Shown here: positions 1-6,199 of the stretch, piece after piece
How positions within the stretch are numbered: the first letter of the stretch is position 1
Layout: every line of letters begins with the position of its first letter
Assembly: GCA_964387935.1 (NCBI GenBank)
Contig: CAYLZN010000327.1
Location: forward strand, 1 to 6,501
DNA length: 6,501 nt
Source of the DNA: CAYLZN01 sp964387935
Lineage (GTDB): Bacteria > Acidobacteriota > Vicinamibacteria > Vicinamibacterales > JAFNAJ01
Direction of reading: 5' to 3'
Translations under genes and position numbers: made by a program
The notes under the pieces: model-generated
Seen by the model: the letters and a program-made list of their open reading frames with translations, nothing else
Databases searched by the model: none
Told to the model about the DNA's origin: nothing

Positions 1-433
1 CGACGCGGGCCGCGGTCTCACGCGCACTCGCGCGCTCGAGGATATCGCGGAGGTCGCCGCGCTCGTACTTGATCGCACCGGCGAGGTCCGCGTGTCCGGG
101 CCGCGGCCGCGTGACGGCCGGCCGATCGGCACCCGTGGCACCCGCCTCAGGCTCGGGTCCGACCGGCATCGTCCGTTGCCAGTTCTTCCAGTCCCGATTG
201 CGAATCACGAACGACACCGGCCCGCCGAGCGTCTGCCCGCGGCGAAGACCGCCCAGCACCTCCACGTGGTCCGACTCGATGGCCATCCGCTGGCCGCGGC
301 CATACCCTTGCTGGCGGCGCACGAGCTGCTCGTTGATCAACGGGACGTCCACGTCGAGGCCCGCGGGCATCCCTTCGACGATGACCGTCAGCGCCGGGCC
401 GTGCGACTCGCCAGCCGTCAGAAATCGCAGCAT
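1..433 (-). CDS. aroC: Chorismate synthase, N-terminal part (cut by left window edge)
   Basis: Chorismate synthase catalyses the last common step of the shikimate pathway: 5-enolpyruvylshikimate-3-phosphate loses phosphate to give chorismate, with reduced FMN as cofactor, in the cytoplasm. The 144 visible residues follow the family closely: MLRFLTAGESHGPAL at the N-terminus, RRQQGYGRG (39-47), RNRDWKNW (78-85), and RPRPGHADLAG (109-119) followed by ERASARETAARV (133-144). The two conserved catalytic histidines correspond to His11 and His114. The family is usually about 360-390 residues, so roughly 40 percent is present and the rest lies left of base 1. The ATG at 433 gives the canonical family start, and an in-frame stop lies a short way upstream. 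No clear Shine-Dalgarno sequence precedes it. It is transcribed away from the sigma-54 activator gene. The identification rests on recognised motifs and is secure. Confidence 0.97.
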   Translation of the reverse strand, partial: MLRFLTAGESHGPALTVIVEGMPAGLDVDVPLINEQLVRRQQGYGRGQRMAIESDHVEVLGGLRRGQTLGGPVSFVIRNRDWKNWQRTMPVGPEPEAGATGADRPAVTRPRPGHADLAGAIKYERGDLRDILERASARETAARV

Positions 434-441
434 CAGGGCGA

Positions 442-447
442 ATTGTA
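442..447 (-). promoter_or_regulatory. Possible -10 element (TACAAT) for aroC
   Basis: On the minus strand TACAAT matches five of six bases of the TATAAT consensus and sits in the only AT-rich patch of the intergenic region. Transcription would start about 434-436, leaving almost no leader before the ATG at 433; the lack of a Shine-Dalgarno sequence there would fit a leaderless transcript. No -35 hexamer was found at 16-18 bp spacing and there is no extended -10 TG, so the call is weak. Confidence 0.25.
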
Positions 448-473
448 ATCGAAGAATCTGCGAGCCTCAGAGG

Positions 474-489
474 TGCGCCCGGCGTGCCA
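474..489 (-). promoter_or_regulatory. Candidate sigma-54 (-24/-12) promoter facing aroC
   Basis: Read on the minus strand the sequence is TGGCACG, four bases, then GCGCA. The -24 half matches the consensus TGGCACG perfectly. The -12 half keeps the essential GC at the exact GG-N10-GC spacing but lacks the two T residues of TTGCA. Initiation would fall near 463, about 30 nt ahead of the aroC ATG. The neighbouring divergent gene encodes a sigma-54 activator, which makes the site worth noting. GG-N10-GC matches arise easily by chance in DNA this GC-rich, so this is a candidate only. Confidence 0.25.
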
Positions 490-655
490 GCGCGGGCACC
501 GGCACAGCCTCTCTCGCCGTGGCACGGGCCAGGAGCGGCGATTGCGCCGTGATTTCGCTCGTCGGGGCCGCGGGCCGGACAGTGGCCCTGATGAGCCGCC
601 GGACGAATGGCGCACGGCGCCAGCCTTGCAGAAGCCATGGCAGGCGCAGGGCAGG

Positions 656-3475
656 ATGAGTGCACTCGTTGAGAACCGTTTCGCCCACGACGCGCGGGGC
701 GTGTTGTTCGACCTCGCCACGGGTGCGGATGCACAGGAGCACGCGCGGACCGCGCTGGGGCGGCCGGTAGAGGAAACGGCGCTCGACCAGCTCGTCCACC
801 AGACGCTGGACGTCCTCGACGAAGGGGGACCGCCGCGCCTGCATGTCCTCGCGCTCGGCGGTACGGGACCCCGTGAGCCCGCGGCGGGCGGTGCGGAGAT
901 GTGCGTGGCTGACGGCGTCGCACGCCGGGGGTTCGTCCCGGTCTCGATGGCTGGCCTGCGGAGATTGCCGGTGTCTTCCGTCATGGCTCGACGAAGCGTA
1001 TTCGTGATGGCGCACCGCACCTCGCTGTGCGAGGCCGACGCCAGCGTGGAGGCCTCGGCGCTACTGGTCGCACTTCCAGCGATTGGCGCACGCCCGGTCG
1101 CCGTTGTGATCCCCGACGGCGGGAAGGGGCCGCAGACGTCCGCATCAAGGGACCTCAGGTGGCTGGTGGCCGAGCGAGGACTGCTGACGCACGTCGAGGG
1201 CGAGCGGGCCGGTGCCCGGGCTCGGCGCAAGCTGGCGGCCCTGTGTGGCTATCATCGGCGTCGAGCCGACGGCCCGCGCTACCTCGACGCATGTCTGTCA
1301 TTGGCCGTCGCCGAACTCGATGGCGATGCGCCCGCGCGAGCCGCCCGAATCGCGCGCGACGCGTGCGCCTGGCGGGGCTGGTGGGCCCAGCCCCGCAGTC
1401 TGACCTCGGACGTGGTGGCTCGTGCGCTGGCGTTGCTCGACGTCGACGTGGCTGCCAGGCTGTGGTCCTCCGCGGCGGACACGACAGACGAGGAGGTACG
1501 TCTGCACGCCGGCATCTGGGCCGCGCGAACGCTCCGCCTCGGGGACGTCGAACTGCGGCTGCAGGCGCACCTCGCGACGATCGAGCGGCGCCGAGGTCAT
1601 CTGGAACGCGCCGGTCGGCACCTCGGCTGCTGCTGGACGGCCGTGGCGCGGCCCGAGAGCGAGCTCAACGGGCTTCGCGAAGCGTTGTGGGTCGCGCTCG
1701 GTCGAGACCAGTGGCGCGAGGCCGGTGAAGCGGCGCAGCGCCTCCGGCAGATCGCCGATGGCGCAGGCGCCGATGGCGTCAGGGCGATGGCCGCCCTCGA
1801 GCTGGCGGTCTTCCACTCGCGTCTTGGCGACCGCCAGACGGCGAGAGCATTGCTCACCGAACGGCGGGCCTGGCTGGTGCGGGCGCGGGGATGCCACCGG
1901 GTGCGCCACGAGTGCGTTCAGCTCATCGTGGACGCGCCCTCCCGGGTCCGCTCCCAGGGCGCGGGAGTGCGCCGCGTCGAGGGGAGGCCCACGGTGCTGC
2001 GCGCGGAGACCGTCGGTCGCGCGGACCCGTGGCGCGCGCTTCGGCGGGATTACCTCGCACTGCATCGTGCGCCGCCCACGGGGCACGGAAGGGAGTCACT
2101 GATGGACGACGTGCTGGAGTTGTTGCGCGCGTGTCATGACGCAGACGACGACCAGGGCGGGCTGGGCAGGATGTGCCTGCTGGTGCGCGAGAGGCTCGGC
2201 GCCCTGGCGGTCGGCGTCTGGGCGCCGCCGCACCAGGAACCGCTTGCGGGAGTCGGCCCCGGCCGGCAGTGGCCCATTTCGCTGGCTGAACGCGCGCGCA
2301 CGACGGGCCTGCCCCATGGGCCGGAGCCGTGCGGCAAGGCCGTCGAAGCCGCCTGGCCCGTCACGCATGCCGGCACACCAATCGGCGCGCTGGCATGCCG
2401 CTGGCTGCCCGACCAGCCGATTGATCGGGCCCGCATCGAGGTGTTGCTCAGTGCCGCAGCTGCCGCATGCGTCCCGCTCGTACGTGGGACGATCGACACG
2501 AAGGGGCAGACGCTGCCCGTGCAGCCGGCCTTCGGCCTGGTGGGAGACAGCGAGGCCATGCGGGACGTGCGCGCCGGCATCCAGCGCGTCGCGATGGCCC
2601 CGTTCCACGTGCTCATCGAGGGTGAGAGCGGCTGCGGCAAGGAACTGGTCGCGCGGGCGATCCACGACGCCAGTTCGCGACGTCACAAGCGCTTCTGCGC
2701 GGTCAACTGCGCCGCGCTCACCGACGAGCTACTCGAAGCGGAGCTGTTCGGTCACTCGCGCGGCGCGTTCACGGGGGCCCTGGCCGAGCGCGCTGGTCTC
2801 TTCGAGGAGGCCTCGGGGGGCACGCTCTTCCTCGACGAGGTGGCGGATCTCTCGCCGCGAGGCCAGGCCAAGGTCCTGCGGGTGCTCCAGGATGGAGAGG
2901 TGCGGCGCGTGGGCGAGAACGCGTCGAGGCGGGTGGACGTGCGGATTGTGGCCGCGACGAACAAGGCGCTCCGCGACGAGGTCGCGCACGGACGGTTTCG
3001 CCAGGATCTCAGATATCGCCTGGATGTCCTGCGCCTGACGCTTCCACCGCTCCGGGACCGGCGCGGCGACATCGCCCTCCTCGCCGCCCACTTCTGGAAG
3101 GAGGCCGCCACGCGGGTGGGCTCCCGCGCCGTGCTCGGAACCACGGTCCTGGACGCCCTCGCGCGATATGACTGGCCCGGCAACGTCCGTGAACTGCAGA
3201 ACGTCATCGCAACGGTCGCTGTGCATGCGCCGGCTCGCGGTCGCGTCCAGGCGTCTGCCCTTCCTCGTGCGATGCGGACGCCGGAGGACGTTGCGCCCGC
3301 CGTCACGCTCGAGGAAGCCAGGCGTCGGTTCGAGGCGCAGTACGTGCGGAACGCGCTTGCACACGCAGGGGGGTGCCGGGCCAAGGCCGCGCGATCGCTT
3401 GGCCTGACACGGCAAGGACTGTCGAAGGTCGTGGCGCGGCTCGGGCTGGTCGAGGACGCGCTCAGCTCGCCTTGA
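656..3475 (+). CDS. Sigma-54-dependent enhancer-binding activator with long N-terminal sensory half
   Basis: This 939-residue regulator would use ATP hydrolysis to remodel sigma-54 RNA polymerase at target promoters. The AAA+ core (about 625-860) is complete: Walker A GESGCGKE (656-663), sigma-54 contact loop GAFTGA (703-708), Walker B GGTLFLDE (721-728), sensor I ATN (767-769), arginine-finger segment FRQDLRYRL (781-789) and sensor II WPGNVREL (840-847). A Fis-type HTH ends the protein (about 884-930). There is no response-regulator receiver domain. Residues about 480-612 resemble a degenerate GAF domain. Residues about 210-415 are Ala/Leu/Arg-rich helices resembling TPR or MalT-type repeats. 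Residues about 60-155 look like a P-loop NTPase fold with a broken Walker A (GGTGPREPAAGG). The last three assignments are by pattern only. The ATG at 656 is preferred: AGGG lies 4 nt upstream, whereas the GTG at 473 adds a low-complexity Arg/Pro tail. The signal sensed and the target genes are unknown. Its 3' end overlaps the convergent TPR gene by 14 bp. Confidence 0.95.
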   Translation: MSALVENRFAHDARGVLFDLATGADAQEHARTALGRPVEETALDQLVHQTLDVLDEGGPPRLHVLALGGTGPREPAAGGAEMCVADGVARRGFVPVSMAGLRRLPVSSVMARRSVFVMAHRTSLCEADASVEASALLVALPAIGARPVAVVIPDGGKGPQTSASRDLRWLVAERGLLTHVEGERAGARARRKLAALCGYHRRRADGPRYLDACLSLAVAELDGDAPARAARIARDACAWRGWWAQPRSLTSDVVARALALLDVDVAARLWSSAADTTDEEVRLHAGIWAARTLRLGDVELRLQAHLATIERRRGHLERAGRHLGCCWTAVARPESELNGLREALWVALGRDQWREAGEAAQRLRQIADGAGADGVRAMAALELAVFHSRLGDRQTARALLTERRAWLVRARGCHRVRHECVQLIVDAPSRVRSQGAGVRRVEGRPTVLRAETVGRADPWRALRRDYLALHRAPPTGHGRESLMDDVLELLRACHDADDDQGGLGRMCLLVRERLGALAVGVWAPPHQEPLAGVGPGRQWPISLAERARTTGLPHGPEPCGKAVEAAWPVTHAGTPIGALACRWLPDQPIDRARIEVLLSAAAAACVPLVRGTIDTKGQTLPVQPAFGLVGDSEAMRDVRAGIQRVAMAPFHVLIEGESGCGKELVARAIHDASSRRHKRFCAVNCAALTDELLEAELFGHSRGAFTGALAERAGLFEEASGGTLFLDEVADLSPRGQAKVLRVLQDGEVRRVGENASRRVDVRIVAATNKALRDEVAHGRFRQDLRYRLDVLRLTLPPLRDRRGDIALLAAHFWKEAATRVGSRAVLGTTVLDALARYDWPGNVRELQNVIATVAVHAPARGRVQASALPRAMRTPEDVAPAVTLEEARRRFEAQYVRNALAHAGGCRAKAARSLGLTRQGLSKVVARLGLVEDALSSP

Positions 3476-3485
3476 GCCTGAGCGC
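3458..3485. terminator. Inverted repeat across overlapping convergent stop codons, possible bidirectional terminator
   Basis: GCGCTCAG (3458-3465) and CTGAGCGC (3478-3485) are perfect 8-bp inverted repeats around a 12-nt loop. A competing inner stem pairs GCTCA (3460-3464) with TGAGC (3473-3477). The repeat contains the stop codons of both converging genes (TGA at 3473-3475 on plus; TCA at 3462-3464, i.e. TGA on minus). The hairpin is GC-rich and symmetrical, so it would form in either transcript, but neither strand has a T-tract after it. It may therefore be a weak or Rho-assisted terminator, a stabilising 3' end, or chance. Confidence 0.35.
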
Positions 3486-4757
3486 CGCCAGCCTGGCAGC
3501 GATGGCCTTGTCGTCCGGGGACGCGGTGGCAGCCCGCTCGAGCCAGACGAGCGCCACGGACCGGTCGCCCAGTCGTTCGGACAAGGAGGCCACCCGCAGC
3601 GCGCGCAGGGTCCGGGCGCGAGGAGGGGTGGAGTCCCCGGCCAGCGCCGCCTCGGTGATCAACGCGTCCCTCGCCTGGGTGAGCCGGCCGGCACGCTCGG
3701 CGGCCGTGGCCAGATCGGCCAGTGCCTGAGGGTCCACGGGCAGCGTCGCCGTCGCGCGCTGGAGGGAGCGGAGCGCGGGCGAGACGTCCCCCGCCAGCAA
3801 CTGAGCACGTCCAAGCAGCGCCAACGCCGCGGAATCGACGCGGGTTCCTGCGGTCGCCCGACGAAGGGCTTCGAGGGCCTTGCTGAGGGCGATGCGGTCG
3901 TCAGACGCCTGGGCGACGTCCAGCCAGATGCGCCCCAGGGTTGCCAGCAGGACCGGGTTCTCGGGGAACCGTTCGTTCGCGCTGATGAGCGTCGTCACGG
4001 CCAGGTTGACGCGGCCGGCGCGCGCCCACGCGTCGGCGACCGCCCGATGGCGCCCGGGCTGACCAGGATCCAGCGCCATGAGGGCCTCGAGCTGTCGGAC
4101 CTGGTCGTCGGTACGGTTGGCGCGGCGGTACTGCTCGGCCAGGGCCTCGCGAGCCGGGACCATGGCGGGCGCGAGCGTAGTCGCTCGCTCGAGTGCACGG
4201 ATCGCCTCACGCGTCCGCCGCTGCTGGCCGAGGCAGAGCCCGAGCAGGTAGTGGGCATCGGCACGCTGATCGTCGAGGCGGACGGCCTTGATCAGGGTCG
4301 CGGCCGCGTCGTCGATCCGGCCCTCCTGGACGAGGGCGAAGCCGAGCTTGTAGAGCACGGTCGCGTCACGGTCGTCGAGGCGCAAATACGCTTCGTAGTG
4401 ACCGGCCGCACGGCCGAACCGTTCCTGCGCCATCTGGCTGTCGCCCAGCCATTCGAGCGGGCGGGGCGCCGCCGGGTCGAGGGTGGAGGCCTGCCTCAGA
4501 TCCCGCATGGCCGAGCGGTGGTCGCCACGGCGGAGATACACCTCTCCGCGCTTGAGCCAGGCCAGCATCGAGCCCGGGCGCAACGCGATGGCCCCGGAAA
4601 AGGCCTCGATGGCGGCAAATCCCTCGCCGGCAGCCACGGCGGTGTCCCCGGTCGCGATCAGGGTCCGGTACTGGACATCTCGCCGGTACGTATCGAACCG
4701 ATAGAAGGTCGTGCCAATCACCGCGAGGGCCACGGTCGCCAGAATCCAGTGCTTCAT
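3462..4757 (-). CDS. Membrane-anchored tetratricopeptide repeat protein
   Basis: The 431-residue product begins with a short basic end and a hydrophobic stretch (MKHWILATVALAVIGTTFY, 1-19), which suits an uncleaved signal anchor or a signal peptide, so the rest is probably periplasmic. The body is a chain of about 34-residue TPR units from about residue 28 to 425. Clear examples start near 28, 62, 96, 130 and 164 and carry typical spacing such as AWLKRGEVYLRRGDHRSAM, YKLGFALVQEGRIDDAA and YLLGLCLGQQRRTREAI. Further, more degenerate repeats follow to the end. TPR arrays act as protein-binding scaffolds; no catalytic motif is visible and the partner is unknown. A purine-rich GAGAGAGCGAG precedes the ATG on the minus strand. 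The gene diverges from the ECF sigma factor across 87 bp, so shared control is plausible. Its 3' end overlaps the sigma-54 activator by 14 bp. Confidence 0.9.
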   Translation of the reverse strand: MKHWILATVALAVIGTTFYRFDTYRRDVQYRTLIATGDTAVAAGEGFAAIEAFSGAIALRPGSMLAWLKRGEVYLRRGDHRSAMRDLRQASTLDPAAPRPLEWLGDSQMAQERFGRAAGHYEAYLRLDDRDATVLYKLGFALVQEGRIDDAAATLIKAVRLDDQRADAHYLLGLCLGQQRRTREAIRALERATTLAPAMVPAREALAEQYRRANRTDDQVRQLEALMALDPGQPGRHRAVADAWARAGRVNLAVTTLISANERFPENPVLLATLGRIWLDVAQASDDRIALSKALEALRRATAGTRVDSAALALLGRAQLLAGDVSPALRSLQRATATLPVDPQALADLATAAERAGRLTQARDALITEAALAGDSTPPRARTLRALRVASLSERLGDRSVALVWLERAATASPDDKAIAARLAALRLKAS

Positions 4758-4770
4758 GACTCGCTCTCTC

Positions 4771-4798
4771 GGAACTTCCGCGGCGTTGCGGGTTCTAA
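4771..4798 (+). promoter_or_regulatory. ECF/sigma-E-type promoter of the sigma factor gene (likely autoregulatory)
   Basis: A -35 element GGAACTT (4771-4777) is followed after 16 bp by the -10 element TCTAA (4794-4798). This reproduces the E. coli sigma-E consensus GGAACTT-N16-TCTAA in both boxes and in spacing. Transcription would start near 4804-4806, giving a leader of about 40 nt before the ATG at 4845. The downstream gene encodes a sigma factor of the RpoE type, so autoregulation is the natural reading. No equally good match was noticed elsewhere in the window by eye. Confidence 0.75.
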
Positions 4799-4810
4799 CG
4801 AGATGAGGCT

Positions 4811-4816
4811 ATTCTA
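4811..4816 (-). promoter_or_regulatory. Possible -10 element (TAGAAT) for the TPR gene
   Basis: On the minus strand TAGAAT matches five of six bases of TATAAT and would start transcription near 4804, with a leader of about 46 nt before the TPR gene ATG. No good -35 hexamer lies 16-18 bp upstream. If real, its start point coincides with that of the sigma-factor promoter on the other strand, and each polymerase would run through the other promoter. Confidence 0.25.
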
Positions 4817-4829
4817 CCGAGGTGACCGC

Positions 4830-4833
4830 GGAG
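4830..4833 (+). promoter_or_regulatory. Shine-Dalgarno GGAG supporting the ECF sigma start at 4845
   Basis: GGAG lies 11 nt upstream of the ATG at 4845, slightly long but usable. The alternative in-frame ATG at 4803 has no Shine-Dalgarno sequence and falls just before the predicted transcription start of the ECF-type promoter, so 4845 is the better start. Confidence 0.5.
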
Positions 4834-4844
4834 TGGCCGAGCAC

Positions 4845-5450
4845 ATGGCCGTGAAGCCGGTTCCGGCCCTGGGGTGGCCGGGGGTTGAGGGCGGCGAGAG
4901 CGCGCTGCTCGAGCGGTGTGCGCTCGGCGACGAGGCGGCCTGCACCGAGCTCGTCGAGGACCATCAGCGAATGGTCTACCAGCTTGGGCTGCACCTGCTC
5001 GGCGATCCCCAGGAGGCCCTCGAACTGTCGCAGGAGGTGTTCCTCCGGGTGTTTCGGGGTCTGCATCACTTCCGGGGCGAAGCCAGCCTTCGCACGTGGA
5101 TCTATCGCATCGTCGTCACTCAGGCGCGCAACCGCCAGCGGTGGTGGCGCCGGCGTCGCCAGGAGACGCACGTCTCCCTCGATGAGCACATCAAGACGAA
5201 TGGCGATCTGGCGACGACCTCACCGACGGCATCACCGGAGCGTGTGCTGTCGCAGCGCGAACTGGCGCGTCGGCTGAGCCGGGCGCTGGAGTCGCTGCCA
5301 TTCGACCAGCGTACGGCCATCGTGCTGCGGGAGGTGGATGGCCTGAGTTACGAGGAGATTGCGTTTTCGTTGGGTGTGGCGGTGGGAACCGTCAAATCGC
5401 GGCTCGCCCGTGCGCGCGAGTCGCTTCGTCGAGAGTTGAGGGACGCATGA
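4845..5450 (+). CDS. RpoE-like ECF sigma factor (sigma-70 family)
   Basis: This 201-residue protein is an extracytoplasmic-function sigma factor that would direct core RNA polymerase to GGAAC-type promoters. The sigma-2 region (about 20-98) includes ALELSQEVFLRVFRGL (57-72), the counterpart of the conserved DxxQEvF segment, and RGEASLRTWIYRIV (77-90), the -10 recognition and melting part. A basic linker (RQRWWRRRRQE, 97-107) leads to sigma-4 (about 137-196), with the helix-turn-helix in DGLSYEEIAFSLGV then GTVKSRLARARESLR (165-195). Length and content match RpoE-like ECF factors with only regions 2 and 4; assignment to the RpoE group is by resemblance. The ATG at 4845 is chosen over that at 4803 on ribosome-binding and promoter grounds. 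It overlaps the downstream anti-sigma gene by 4 bp and is probably co-transcribed with it from the promoter at 4771-4798. Confidence 0.96.
   Translation: MAVKPVPALGWPGVEGGESALLERCALGDEAACTELVEDHQRMVYQLGLHLLGDPQEALELSQEVFLRVFRGLHHFRGEASLRTWIYRIVVTQARNRQRWWRRRRQETHVSLDEHIKTNGDLATTSPTASPERVLSQRELARRLSRALESLPFDQRTAIVLREVDGLSYEEIAFSLGVAVGTVKSRLARARESLRRELRDA
5438..5443 (+). promoter_or_regulatory. Shine-Dalgarno GAGGGA for the anti-sigma gene, inside the sigma gene
   Basis: GAGGGA lies within the last codons of the sigma gene; its GAGG core is 5 nt from the ATG at 5447. With the ATGA stop/start overlap this indicates translational coupling, which would keep sigma and anti-sigma production in proportion. 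Confidence 0.7.
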
Positions 5451-6199
5451 AGGCCTCAGATTGCTCGGCCGTTCGTCGTCGACTCGAGGCGTTCCACGAC
5501 GGGGAGTTGTCGTTCCCGCAGCGCGGGGACGTAGGGGCGCACCTGCGCGATTGCGCCGGGTGCCGCCTCGAGGCCTCGGAACTCGTGCGCGTGGGTGAGT
5601 TCGTTCGCGAAGGCGCGCAGGCCGCGGTGGCGATCACTCCAGTCGTTCCGGATCTGGCGTCGGCGGTCGTCGGCCGCCTCGAAGCCGAACACGACCGGTC
5701 GATCAGCGTGCGCCTGGGCCAGATGTTCGAGGACATGCACCTGGTGTGGGCGGGGCTGTCAGCCTCGGCGGCCACCGTGACGTGCGCGGCCCTGCTGTTC
5801 GGGATGTGGATCTCGCTGCCCCCTGAACGATCGGACTCGCTGGCTGGCGTGCTGGCGGCGCTCGCCGCGCCAGGCACGGACAGGAACCCCGTCTCGATCG
5901 ACCAGCGGATGAGTCTGCCGCGGGTGACCGGGGAAGCGGCCGTGCCCGCGATGCTCGAGGGGGGCGCGACCGAAGAAGATCTCGTGTTCGCGCTGGCCGC
6001 GGTGGTGACGCAGGAAGGGCGCGTGGCGCACTCGCAACTGCTGTTGTCCAGCCGCAGCGACCGGGCCGAGGTGCTTCGCCTGATGAACGCCGTGCGCGAG
6101 GCACGGTTCCATCCGGCGAGCCTGCAGGGTAATCCCGTCGCCGTGAACCTCGTCTGGCTGATCACGCACACCACGGTGCGTGGCAAGGTCCACAGCTAA
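5447..6199 (+). CDS. Transmembrane zinc-finger anti-sigma factor with TonB-C-like periplasmic domain
   Basis: The 250-residue product probably binds and holds the preceding ECF sigma factor at the inner membrane until an envelope signal releases it. The cytoplasmic N-terminus carries the ZAS/zf-HC2 signature H-x3-C-x2-C (HLRDCAGC; His32, Cys36, Cys39), with an upstream His17 in AFHDGEL as the likely further zinc ligand. One transmembrane segment is predicted at about 99-124 (rich in A, V, L, F, W). A linker with Ala/Pro-rich parts follows. The C-terminal 172-245 then reads like a TonB C-terminal domain: a strand ending in TQEGRV (188-193), a helix around VLRLMNAV (209-216), REARFHPASLQGNPV (217-231) and a last strand VNLVWLI (233-239). 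The zinc finger and topology are clear; the TonB-like assignment is by pattern and less certain. It starts at the ATGA overlap with the sigma gene and its TAA overlaps the convergent downstream gene by 4 bp. Confidence 0.9.
   Translation: MKASDCSAVRRRLEAFHDGELSFPQRGDVGAHLRDCAGCRLEASELVRVGEFVREGAQAAVAITPVVPDLASAVVGRLEAEHDRSISVRLGQMFEDMHLVWAGLSASAATVTCAALLFGMWISLPPERSDSLAGVLAALAAPGTDRNPVSIDQRMSLPRVTGEAAVPAMLEGGATEEDLVFALAAVVTQEGRVAHSQLLLSSRSDRAEVLRLMNAVREARFHPASLQGNPVAVNLVWLITHTTVRGKVHS

Larger units (their letters stand above)
434..655. other. Intergenic region between divergent aroC and the sigma-54 activator
   Basis: This 222-bp stretch separates two genes transcribed away from each other, so it should hold both promoters. 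An AT-rich patch (441-456) stands out from the GC-rich surroundings next to the aroC start. A sigma-54-like -24/-12 element on the minus strand lies at 474-489. No convincing sigma-70 promoter was found for the activator gene. The frame of the activator stays open here back to a GTG at 473, but the encoded 61 residues are Arg/Pro-rich with no recognisable domain, so the stretch is taken as non-coding. Confidence 0.6.

Noticed and set aside
638..653. TGGCAGG-N4-GGGCA, a second GG-N10-GC sigma-54-like site on the plus strand
   Set aside because: Its -12 half is poor and the predicted start would fall after the activator ATG at 656; it illustrates how easily such matches occur by chance here.
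473..655. GTG at 473 as an upstream start adding 61 residues to the sigma-54 activator
   Set aside because: The extension is Arg/Pro-rich without recognisable domain, would occupy nearly the whole divergent promoter region, and has no good ribosome-binding site; the ATG at 656 has AGGG 4 nt upstream.
433..1230. Long minus-strand open frames opposite the start of the activator gene
   Set aside because: Their translations are Arg/Ser/Ala/Pro-rich with no family resemblance and are shadows of the plus-strand gene and of aroC in other frames.
4047..4844. Long open frame running into the ECF sigma gene from within the TPR gene
   Set aside because: It is antisense to the clear TPR coding sequence, and the recognisable sigma-factor domain begins only after 4845; the open frame reflects high GC content.
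4803..4844. ATG at 4803 as the start of the ECF sigma factor
   Set aside because: No Shine-Dalgarno precedes it and it sits at or before the transcription start predicted from the promoter at 4771-4798.
5392..6193. Long minus-strand open frames opposite the anti-sigma gene
   Set aside because: They are low-complexity Arg/Ser/Thr-rich shadows; the plus-strand frame has a zinc finger, a membrane segment and a coupled start.
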